A stretch of DNA of 59,050 nucleotides. Origin: Bacillus sp. SA1-12 (lineage in GTDB: Bacteria; Bacillota; Bacilli; Bacillales; Bacillaceae). Below are positions 1 to 7,012 of this stretch, in pieces. Within the stretch, counting starts at the first letter, position 1. Each line of letters opens with the position of its first letter. A program made the translations under genes and the position numbers. The notes beneath the pieces were generated by a model. It saw only the letters and a list, made by a program, of their open reading frames with translations. It searched no databases and was not told the DNA's origin. The stretch lies in assembly GCF_000981385.1 (NCBI RefSeq), contig NZ_LATZ01000114.1:1-59050 (forward strand). Reading direction: 5' to 3'.

Positions 1-511
1 TTTTTGTTTCTGCTTTGACAGCTTCTTTTATAAACTTCCTCTTGTTTGCATTTGCTTTAACATGTGTAGAGTCTATAAAAACAACAGAAGGATCAACAAA
101 CCCTTTTTCTATTGCTTCATTAAGAATATGGTAAAAAATCTTCTCAAAAAGATCAGTGTCTTTAAATCGTCTCTCATAATTTTTACCGAAGGTGGAAAAG
201 TGGGGAATCTTTTTATTGAAGTCAAAACCTAAAAACCAGCGATACGCAACGCTCGTATCAATCTCATCTATTGTTTTTCTCATTGATTTAATTCCGAATA
301 CATATTGAATAAAGACCATCTTTATTAACACAACAGGGTCGATACTTGGACGACCATTATCCAAACAATACAAATCTTCAACTAGGTCATAAATAAAACT
401 AAAATCAATAGCGGCTTCAAGCTTTCGAACAAGATGATTAGCAGGAACTACTTCATCAAGTGCAATCATCGATATTTGATAACGACCTTCCATTGATTGT
501 TTCGATAACAT
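1..511 (-). mobile_element. IS1182-family transposase, N-terminal part (runs off left edge)
   Basis: The minus strand is open from an ATG at 511 to the window edge, giving about 170 residues. The product begins MLSKQSMEGRYQ and contains blocks typical of the DUF772 N-terminal domain of IS1182-type DDE transposases, including DNGRPSIDPVVLIKM, a KSMRKTIDEI stretch and FGKNYERRF. The first catalytic region is reached near VVFIDSTHVKANANK, where the D of FIDSTH is the expected first acidic residue. The gene is undamaged as far as it can be seen. The remaining catalytic residues and the far inverted repeat lie outside the window. Family assignment is from recognised motifs; the exact element name is not determined. 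Confidence 0.85.
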
Positions 512-551
512 ATATTTGCACCCCTCAAACCAACTTTACTTCTTTATTCGA

Positions 552-600
552 CAAAAAAAGCTTGTAGACCTGCCTGAATATCAGACTTTGTCTACAAGCT
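552..600 (-). terminator. Rho-independent terminator after kbaA
   Basis: Perfect 11-bp arms AGCTTGTAGAC (559-569) and GTCTACAAGCT (590-600) are followed, reading the minus strand, by a run of T at 552-558. A second perfect 22-bp palindrome (602-623) overlaps the kbaA stop codon. Together they form a strong stop between kbaA and the IS element. Confidence 0.75.
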
Positions 601-615
601 GAGAGCTAGTATATA

Positions 616-1239
616 CTAGCTCTTTTTATGTTGGATAAATTTAGGAAGCATTAATAATTGATAAGCATTACAAACCTGTATTGGGATCAGCATAAGCAAT
701 AACCAATCATCTTCATTTACCCTTAATGCTGGAAACCATTCAATTGTTGTAACAACAACCATAAAAAACAAAGCAGGGACAAACGCCTCTTTATTCGTAT
801 CCGATCTTTTTATAAACGCAACAATAATGGCAACAATAAAGATATAACCCGCCATTAACAAATAAGGAAATATTGTTTCATGTGCCTCGGCAAATAGCTG
901 GTAACGAAAATAAACTAAATCAAATAAAACAAAGGCGACTAATACAATTTGTGCTAAATTCCACCTAGATACTGAGCGGAAAATCCCTAATCCAAACCTA
1001 TGTACAGTTAAATAAGCGAAAAAGCCCATTTGACTAATGACACTGAAAATAAGCCCAACTCCAAAAAGCCAAAATAAGATTGAAATGATCTCTTTAAAAT
1101 CAAACCGAAGAAACAGTTCATTATATTCTGACCATTTTAACGCAAATCCAATAATACTTGTAGCGATTCCGCCAACAAGTAAAGTACTTAGAAATAAACG
1201 AACCCAATTTCGACTATTCACTCCACTATCCTCCATCAT
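616..1239 (-). CDS. kbaA: KinB-signalling pathway activation protein KbaA
   Basis: This 207-residue integral membrane protein has about six hydrophobic segments. In B. subtilis KbaA is needed for the KinB sensor kinase to feed the phosphorelay that starts sporulation. Recognition rests on overall sequence resemblance (for example the FLRFDFKEIISILFW and FFAYLTVHRFGLG regions), on length (about 200 residues), and on position: it is divergent from gerD and beside salA, cwlD and ybaK, exactly as in B. subtilis. The ATG at 1239 is preceded by AGGAGT with good spacing. The coding sequence ends in a palindrome and terminator. No damage is seen. Confidence 0.9.
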   Translation of the reverse strand: MMEDSGVNSRNWVRLFLSTLLVGGIATSIIGFALKWSEYNELFLRFDFKEIISILFWLFGVGLIFSVISQMGFFAYLTVHRFGLGIFRSVSRWNLAQIVLVAFVLFDLVYFRYQLFAEAHETIFPYLLMAGYIFIVAIIVAFIKRSDTNKEAFVPALFFMVVVTTIEWFPALRVNEDDWLLLMLIPIQVCNAYQLLMLPKFIQHKKS

Positions 1240-1368
1240 GTTACTCCTATTGATTTTACCAATCCTTCATTAAAATTGCCACATCATAAGCATTTTCCTC
1301 GTATAAATTCTCCTATCTAAATCAAAATATAAATAGTAAGTTGAGAAAAGAAAGGAGCTTGGATTAAC

Positions 1369-2007
1369 ATGAAGAGATACTCGCTCCTCATGATTATAGC
1401 AATGTTGATTTTTACTGTCATATCCGGGTGTGCTCCAAGGGAAGAATCCGCGGGACAGGTAGATTATGAAGAAACAAAGAAGATGGTTGTAGATATATTA
1501 AAAACAGATGATGGGAAAAAAGCCCTTCAAGAGGTAATGAAGGATGAGGAAATGAAACAAGTCCTTATAATGGACCAAAAAGTTGTTACCGATACAATTG
1601 AAAAAACCTTAACATCTGATAAAGGGGCAGAATTTTGGAAGAAGGTCTTTGAGGATCCTAAATTTGTTGAAACTTTTGCAAAAAGCTTGCAGGAAGAGCA
1701 TGAAAAAGTTATTAAAGGGTTAATGACCGATCCTGAGTACCAAAAGCTCCTTATCGATCTTTTCCAAGATCCTGAACTAGAAAAAACCATGCAAACATCA
1801 CTTAAAAGCCAAGAGTTCAGAAAGCATCTTCAAGATGTCATTACGGAAACCTTAAATAGCCCTTTATATAAAGCAAAAATTCAAGAAACTTTATTAAAGG
1901 CTGCAGAGGAAGCAGGAACTGGACAACAAAGCGGCGGCGGTCAGTCAGAACAGGGCGGCACCCAAGGTGAAAATGCAGGTGGCGGCGGACAGGAAGGCGG
2001 AAGCTAA
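1369..2007 (+). CDS. gerD: Spore germination lipoprotein GerD
   Basis: The 212-residue product has a lipoprotein signal peptide with the lipobox ISGC at residues 18-21. A charged alpha-helical region (about 30-175) contains repeated segments of the type DPEYQKLLIDLF and KSQEFRKHLQDVI. The tail is glycine/glutamine-rich and low in complexity. GerD is an inner-spore-membrane lipoprotein required for nutrient germination and for clustering of GerA-type receptors into the germinosome. The start ATG follows AAAGGAG. It is divergent from kbaA and convergent with salA, the standard Bacillus arrangement, and is probably transcribed in the forespore by sigma-G. Confidence 0.93.
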   Translation: MKRYSLLMIIAMLIFTVISGCAPREESAGQVDYEETKKMVVDILKTDDGKKALQEVMKDEEMKQVLIMDQKVVTDTIEKTLTSDKGAEFWKKVFEDPKFVETFAKSLQEEHEKVIKGLMTDPEYQKLLIDLFQDPELEKTMQTSLKSQEFRKHLQDVITETLNSPLYKAKIQETLLKAAEEAGTGQQSGGGQSEQGGTQGENAGGGGQEGGS

Positions 2008-2008
2008 A

Positions 2009-2098
2009 AGAGACTGTCTCAAAAGGGTCCAATCCTCAAAAACACCATCTATATAGGTGTTTTAAAGGATTGGCCTTTTGTTTTCCGAGACAGCCTCT
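2009..2098. terminator. Long hairpin between gerD and salA, bidirectional terminator
   Basis: This 90-nt segment folds on itself along nearly its whole length. AGAGACTGTCTC (2009-2020) pairs with 2087-2098 with one mismatch, AAAAGG with CCTTTT (2074-2079), CCAATCCT (2029-2036) with AGGATTGG (2066-2073), and AAAACACC (2039-2046) with GGTGTTTT (2056-2063). The loop is 9 nt. It separates two convergent genes, so a bidirectional terminator is the simplest reading. The stem is unusually long for a plain terminator, and a small MITE-like insertion cannot be excluded. Confidence 0.7.
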
Positions 2099-2106
2099 TC
2101 CTTATG

Positions 2107-3162
2107 CTATACAGGTATAATATTTGTTATTTGCTCAGCAATTGATTGATAAATTTGACCTGTTGAATGGTCTTGTGCATACACAGATGGAGCAAAATCA
2201 TCATCATTCCAATCAGGCTGCTGTAAAGGAATCTTCCCAATCAACGGTACTCTAAGCTCCTCAGCAAGCTTTTCTCCACCGCCGCGTCCAAACACATATT
2301 CTTTTTCTCCTGTTTTGGCACTTTCAAAATAAGCCATATTTTCAATTACTCCGACAATTTCATGGTCAGTCTGGATAGCCATCGCCCCGGCTCTAGCCGC
2401 AACAAATGCTGCCGTTGGATGTGGTGTTGAAACAATAATTTCTTTGCATGACGGGAGCATGGAATGCACATCTAATGCCACATCTCCAGTGCCTGGAGGT
2501 AAATCTAATAACAAATAGTCAAGCTCTCCCCATTCTACTTCATTGAAAAAGTTAGTAAGCATTTTACCTAACATTGGACCTCTCCAGATAACCGGTGCAT
2601 TATCTTCAACAAAAAAGCCCATAGAAATGACCTTTACCCCAAATCGTTCAACAGGAATTATTTTTTCTCCCCGCACAACCGGTCTTTTTGTAATCCCCAT
2701 CATGTCTGGTACACTAAAGCCGTATATGTCAGCATCAATTAAACCAACCTTTTTCCCTAAACGGGCGAGGGCAACAGCTAAGTTAACGGAAACAGTTGAT
2801 TTCCCAACCCCTCCTTTTCCACTTGCAATTGCCAAAAAGACCGTTTTCCTTCCTGGTGACAACAGGGAATTAGATTGAGCAGAAGACTCTTCATAAAAAG
2901 CAGCTATCGTTTCTTGCGGAAGCTCATGGAAACGAAGCCCTACAGATTCTGCCCCTGCTTCCTTTACTTTTGCAACAATTTGCTGCTGTAATTGAAGCTG
3001 TTCCGCCGTATTTGTTTTTGAAATTCCTACCTTTACGCTAACATGAGATTTTTCTTGTTTAATGGTGATTTCTTCTATTGCATTTAGCTCTTCTAACGAT
3101 TTATGTAAAAAAGGATCTTGTAGTTGTCCGATTATTTTTCGTAATTCTTCTTCATGCAGCAT
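2107..3162 (-). CDS. salA: SalA/Mrp-family Fe-S carrier P-loop ATPase
   Basis: The product is about 351 residues. An N-terminal MIP18-like (DUF59) domain (1-85) is followed by a ParA/Mrp P-loop domain with the deviant Walker A GKGGVGKST, the Walker B region LLLDLPPGTGD and the DADIYGFSVP signature. SalA in B. subtilis (also called YbaL) is an ATP-binding repressor of scoC and thereby raises exoprotease expression; Mrp homologues carry Fe-S clusters. ATG at 3162 is preferred over the in-frame GTG at 3171 because AAGGGTGG lies 6 nt before it, giving the usual family length. It sits between gerD and cwlD as in B. subtilis. Confidence 0.9.
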   Translation of the reverse strand: MLHEEELRKIIGQLQDPFLHKSLEELNAIEEITIKQEKSHVSVKVGISKTNTAEQLQLQQQIVAKVKEAGAESVGLRFHELPQETIAAFYEESSAQSNSLLSPGRKTVFLAIASGKGGVGKSTVSVNLAVALARLGKKVGLIDADIYGFSVPDMMGITKRPVVRGEKIIPVERFGVKVISMGFFVEDNAPVIWRGPMLGKMLTNFFNEVEWGELDYLLLDLPPGTGDVALDVHSMLPSCKEIIVSTPHPTAAFVAARAGAMAIQTDHEIVGVIENMAYFESAKTGEKEYVFGRGGGEKLAEELRVPLIGKIPLQQPDWNDDDFAPSVYAQDHSTGQIYQSIAEQITNIIPV

Positions 3163-3241
3163 GTTTACCACCCTTTTTGATTTCGTTTACATCAGTATAA
3201 CATACTTGCCAAAAAGGGAAGTTTTATAAGCACTTAATTAT

Positions 3242-3955
3242 TTATTCAGGTGGGTCTTTTTCATTTGAAAAATATCTTAAAATACCAGTGTAGATCGATG
3301 CTGCAATTTTTTCTTGGTACTTATCTGTAGCAAGAAGCTTTTCCTCCTCTGGGTTTGATAAAAATCCAACCTCAACAAGAGCACCTGGTTTTTCAGCTTT
3401 TTTAAGCAGATAAATCCCGTCAATTGGCTTGGCTAGACGTTCGGTATTTTCAAGATTTCTCCGAAGCTCATCTTGAATAAATTTTGCCACATGTTCATTT
3501 TCAATAAATTTACCATGATAAAAGGTTTGTGCACCGCTCCATCTTGCTGAGGGAATCGCATTTAAATGGATACTTAAGAATAGATCAGCGTCAGAATGAT
3601 TGATTATTTTCACCCGCTTCTTTAAATCCTCTGCTTTTCTTCTGCTGTACCCCTTTGTATCTTCATCAGCAAGGTCTATATCCTTTTCTCGTGTTAATAA
3701 AACGAGTGCACCTTGTTCTTGTAAATATTCTCTTACCTTTAGAGAAATACTCAAGGAAATGTCCTTCTCTAAAGATGAGCTGCCAACTGCTCCTCCATCC
3801 GGTCCTCCATGTCCTGGGTCAAGGTAAATAATCTTCCCCGTTAAGGGTAGGTTCCAAGATTCCCACGAATTATTATTGTTAAATTGCCATTGGAATAAAA
3901 TTAGCAACAAGACAAATCCTGCTATAAAGCCAAATAACTTTATTTTTTTATTCAT
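3242..3955 (-). CDS. cwlD: N-acetylmuramoyl-L-alanine amidase CwlD
   Basis: This zinc amidase (Amidase_3) removes the peptide side chain from muramic acid so that muramic-delta-lactam, the mark of spore cortex recognised by germination enzymes, can form. A hydrophobic N-terminal anchor (about residues 6-22) precedes a catalytic domain with YLDPGHGGPDGGA (zinc His), the SIHLNAIPS motif and ALVEVGFLSNPEEE (catalytic Glu). ATG at 3955 is chosen because GGAGGG lies 6 nt upstream; it gives 237 residues, the length of B. subtilis CwlD. A longer in-frame reading has no ribosome site. It is expected to be sigma-E/sigma-G controlled. Confidence 0.93.
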   Translation of the reverse strand: MNKKIKLFGFIAGFVLLLILFQWQFNNNNSWESWNLPLTGKIIYLDPGHGGPDGGAVGSSSLEKDISLSISLKVREYLQEQGALVLLTREKDIDLADEDTKGYSRRKAEDLKKRVKIINHSDADLFLSIHLNAIPSARWSGAQTFYHGKFIENEHVAKFIQDELRRNLENTERLAKPIDGIYLLKKAEKPGALVEVGFLSNPEEEKLLATDKYQEKIAASIYTGILRYFSNEKDPPE

Positions 3956-4037
3956 ATTATTCCCTCCTGCTCGTCCTCTCTTCAATATATGGGACAATTA
4001 GGAGGAATATGATAATGAAAGTACAAGACAACAACTG

Positions 4038-4475
4038 TTAATGAAGCCTTAATTTATAACGTTTCTCACCTTTAATAAAGCCTTGTTTCCACCAGGACTG
4101 TATAAAATATTCACAAGCAAAATAAATTTCATCAAATGAGATGTCCTTTTCATTCATTTTTCCCCAGTTTGTAAAGTAATCAAAAAGATCATCAATTAAT
4201 TGTCTTTCCTCTGATTGGCATCTGCGATTTGCCGACTGCATGGATTCCCCATAATAACCAAATCGGCTATATTTTGCTCCTAATAAAAATGCTTCTATTG
4301 CAAAATCGATACAGCCATCTTCAATGATTGACCTTTTAACCTTTCCAGCAAAGCTTCCAAAACAAGCTTCAATTCCACTCTTTATCTCTGATAAAGAAAG
4401 CTCTCTTAGCATTTTCTTCTCATATTTCAACTCTTTTTGGTGTCTTTTTTGCTTTAAAGAGATAATATCATTCAT
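4038..4475 (-). CDS. ybaK: YbaK-like DUF2521 protein
   Basis: This 145-residue charged soluble protein of unknown function matches the YbaK/DUF2521 family by length, by the N-terminal SLKQKRHQKELKYEKKMLREL helix and by position between rpsI-side genes and cwlD. It has no signal peptide and no recognised catalytic motif. The ATG is preceded by GGGAGG at 8 nt. It is the last core gene before the accessory region that separates it from rpsI in this genome. Confidence 0.8.
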   Translation of the reverse strand: MNDIISLKQKRHQKELKYEKKMLRELSLSEIKSGIEACFGSFAGKVKRSIIEDGCIDFAIEAFLLGAKYSRFGYYGESMQSANRRCQSEERQLIDDLFDYFTNWGKMNEKDISFDEIYFACEYFIQSWWKQGFIKGEKRYKLRLH

Positions 4476-4622
4476 TATAGAAGCCTCCCTTATCTGTATT
4501 GTTTAACCTGCTTTCTTTATCATTCGTGAGATCTCTTGCCAATTTACCATTCTATTTAATAACTTATATCTCCCTTGGAACAGGAATATAGATAAATAAA
4601 GCGGTTTTCAAGGAGGGATATA

Positions 4623-6035
4623 ATGGTCATTCATGTGATCCAATATGGGGAAACACTGTGGTCGATCGCCAAGCGTTATGGTGTTACCATTCAGCAAATT
4701 GCTTCTGTAAATGAGTTGGAAAATCAGAATCAACTTGTCGCCGGTTTAGCACTTGTCATCCCAACCCCATATCAAACCCATACCATCCGGTTTGGAGAAA
4801 CATTATGGTTGATCGCCAGACGTTATGGAATAACCGTTCAGGAAATAGTTCAGGCAAATCAATTAATTGAACCTTCACTCATTTATCCAGGAACTATTTT
4901 AAGGATTCCGGCAAAAAGCCATACGGTTCGAATTGGGGAATCTCTATGGCAAATCGCTCAAAATTACGGTACAACTGTCCAAGAAATACTGAGAATTAAC
5001 CAAATAGAACAGCCAAATTTGATTTATCCAGGAACTGTTTTAACCATTCCGGCTTCAAAGACTGTCATTGATGTGAACGCCTATACCATCAACACAGGTG
5101 AGACCGGGGCAAGTGAGATTCGAGAAGCAGGAAAATTTTTAACCTATTCATCCCCCTTCGTCTACATCATGAGAGAAGATGGGGGCTTAGCGTCTATAAA
5201 CGATGACGCCATTATTACAGCCTCCTTTGACGATAGAGCTGTCCCTATGATGTGCATAACAAACTTTACCCATCGGGATCCGGGGTCCAAACTGGCACGA
5301 ACCATTCTTTCTAACATTGACATTCAGGACAGATTGCTAACAAATGTTTTAACAACGATGCGCGAGAAGGGTTATCTTGGTTTAAACGTTGATTTTGAAA
5401 ATGTATATCCCGAGGACCGTGAATTATACAATCAATTTTTACGACGTACCGTTGACCGTCTCCACCCTGCAGGATTTTTTGTGTCAACAGCACTCGCACC
5501 AAAAACAAGCACTAAGCAAAAAGGATTATTATATGAAGCACATGATTATCTAGCACATGCCAAAATTGTCGATTTTGTCATTTTAATGACCTATGAATGG
5601 GGATATAGACTCGGTCCTCCTCAGGCAATTTCGCCTCTTAACCAAATAAGGCGAGTCCTGGATTATGCCGTTTCCGTTATTCCACGCAACAAGATTTTTA
5701 TGGGCTTTCAGATTTATGCTCGTGACTGGCTGCTTCCCCATGTACAAGGACAGGAGGCAGAAACATTTAGTGAGCAGGAAGCGGTACGCAGAGCACTTCT
5801 ATATGGGACAGTCATTCAATATGATCCAGTGTCACAAACACCATTTTTTCGCTATATTGACGAGCAAGGACGCAGTCATGAAGTTTGGTTTGAAGATGCA
5901 CGAAGCGCTCAGGCCAAATTTGATATCGTAAAGGAATACAGACTTCGTGGTATCAGTTATTGGGTACTCGGTTATCCATATCCCCAAAACTGGACCCTGC
6001 TAGAAGACAACTTTTCCATTCGAAAAATACTCTAG
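4623..6035 (+). CDS. Spore cortex/coat peptidoglycan hydrolase, three LysM + GH18 (YaaH/SleL type)
   Basis: The 470-residue product has no signal peptide. Three LysM repeats lie at about 1-47, 50-95 and 98-141, each with a GETLWxIAxRYG-like core. A GH18 catalytic domain follows (about 150-470) with the DxxDxE-type motif as GLNVDFENV (the Glu is the expected acid/base) and a downstream VILMTYEWG strand. YaaH/SleL-type enzymes are N-acetylglucosaminidases placed in the spore coat by the mother cell, which fits the absence of a signal peptide and the LysM units. B. subtilis YaaH has two LysM; three is somewhat longer. AAGGAGGG lies 5 nt before the ATG. The next gene follows at once. Confidence 0.88.
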   Translation: MVIHVIQYGETLWSIAKRYGVTIQQIASVNELENQNQLVAGLALVIPTPYQTHTIRFGETLWLIARRYGITVQEIVQANQLIEPSLIYPGTILRIPAKSHTVRIGESLWQIAQNYGTTVQEILRINQIEQPNLIYPGTVLTIPASKTVIDVNAYTINTGETGASEIREAGKFLTYSSPFVYIMREDGGLASINDDAIITASFDDRAVPMMCITNFTHRDPGSKLARTILSNIDIQDRLLTNVLTTMREKGYLGLNVDFENVYPEDRELYNQFLRRTVDRLHPAGFFVSTALAPKTSTKQKGLLYEAHDYLAHAKIVDFVILMTYEWGYRLGPPQAISPLNQIRRVLDYAVSVIPRNKIFMGFQIYARDWLLPHVQGQEAETFSEQEAVRRALLYGTVIQYDPVSQTPFFRYIDEQGRSHEVWFEDARSAQAKFDIVKEYRLRGISYWVLGYPYPQNWTLLEDNFSIRKIL

Positions 6036-6053
6036 TTGGAAGGTGGGATGAAA

Positions 6054-6965
6054 ATGAATACGCATGACCTCAACAGCATGCATTATTTTTACACGAAAAT
6101 ACAAGAAACGAATCATCCTTATTATTGGTACAGTTTAGCTGATACTCAAGCAAGAGCCGGTTTGACAAGCGAGGCTTTGCAAACAATCCATCAAGCCTTA
6201 TCTTACCCAACTCCTTACGAGCAGCAGTTCAAAGACATGAGGGCAAGTCTTGACCGCTCCGTAAATCCGACTAAACCTTCTGTTGTGGCAGCAAAACGAG
6301 GATTTATTGATGGTGACCGGATAAAAGACAATGTCATGCTTACCGCTAATAAAACTCCTGACAGCCCATTTTGGAAAAATATCACTTTGGTTGTGCAAAA
6401 CGGAAGAACACAGCAATATGAGCAAATCTCTTTAAAAAATAACAGCGGATACAATCCTACCCTTTTCCTTGGAGATGTTACAGGTAACAAAACAGATGAT
6501 ATTTTAGTGGTTATTGATACAGGTGGAAGCGGCGGAGCCATTTATGCCTATGTATTTTCCTATCTCAATGGAAAGCTCAGAGAAATTTTTAATTCCGATG
6601 CCTTCAATGACACGTATAAATATGAAGTGCGGTATGAAAATCAATATCAAGCAGCTGTAACAAGCTACCATCTTCAGAAAAAGTATATTGTTGATCTTAC
6701 CTACAAGGGCAAGGAATATTTATCTGAGATTTATACAAAAAATGGGGTTTTAAAGGAACCAATTGAAGGGTGGGTAAATCCGTTATCCGGATTATATCCT
6801 ATTGATTTTAATAGGGATGGTACATACGAACTTGTAGCGTATCAGCGGATTGCAGGGAGATACAATGCGGATTCACTGGGGTTTGTACAGACCGTATTAA
6901 AATGGAACGGCCATGCTTTTGTCCCTGACCGGCAAAGCGTGTCTATTTCGGGCGGACAAATTTAG
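6054..6965 (+). CDS. VCBS/FG-GAP-like repeat protein, function unknown
   Basis: The product is about 303 residues and has no signal peptide. The N-terminal about 60 residues resemble a tetratricopeptide-type helical hairpin (YYWYSLADTQARAGLTSEAL). A beta-rich region with aspartate-rich turns follows, such as FLGDVTGNKTDDILVV and PIDFNRDGTYELVAY, as seen in FG-GAP/VCBS propeller blades. The start is placed at 6054 because AGGTGG lies 7 nt before it; the ATG six bases earlier is the alternative. It begins just 18 nt after the GH18 gene and shares its terminator, so the two are likely one sporulation transcript. Role in coat or cortex work is inferred from that link only. Confidence 0.6.
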   Translation: MNTHDLNSMHYFYTKIQETNHPYYWYSLADTQARAGLTSEALQTIHQALSYPTPYEQQFKDMRASLDRSVNPTKPSVVAAKRGFIDGDRIKDNVMLTANKTPDSPFWKNITLVVQNGRTQQYEQISLKNNSGYNPTLFLGDVTGNKTDDILVVIDTGGSGGAIYAYVFSYLNGKLREIFNSDAFNDTYKYEVRYENQYQAAVTSYHLQKKYIVDLTYKGKEYLSEIYTKNGVLKEPIEGWVNPLSGLYPIDFNRDGTYELVAYQRIAGRYNADSLGFVQTVLKWNGHAFVPDRQSVSISGGQI

Positions 6966-6969
6966 ATAA

Positions 6970-7000
6970 AAAGGGCTGACTCTTATTTGAGACAGCCCCT
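6970..7000. terminator. Bidirectional terminator
   Basis: Arms GGGCTGACTC (6973-6982) and GAGACAGCCC (6989-6998) pair with a single mismatch. On the minus strand a T-run follows directly (6967-6972), serving the GH43 gene. It also closes the plus-strand GH18/VCBS pair. Confidence 0.75.
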
Positions 7001-7012
7001 CCTTTCTTCCAT

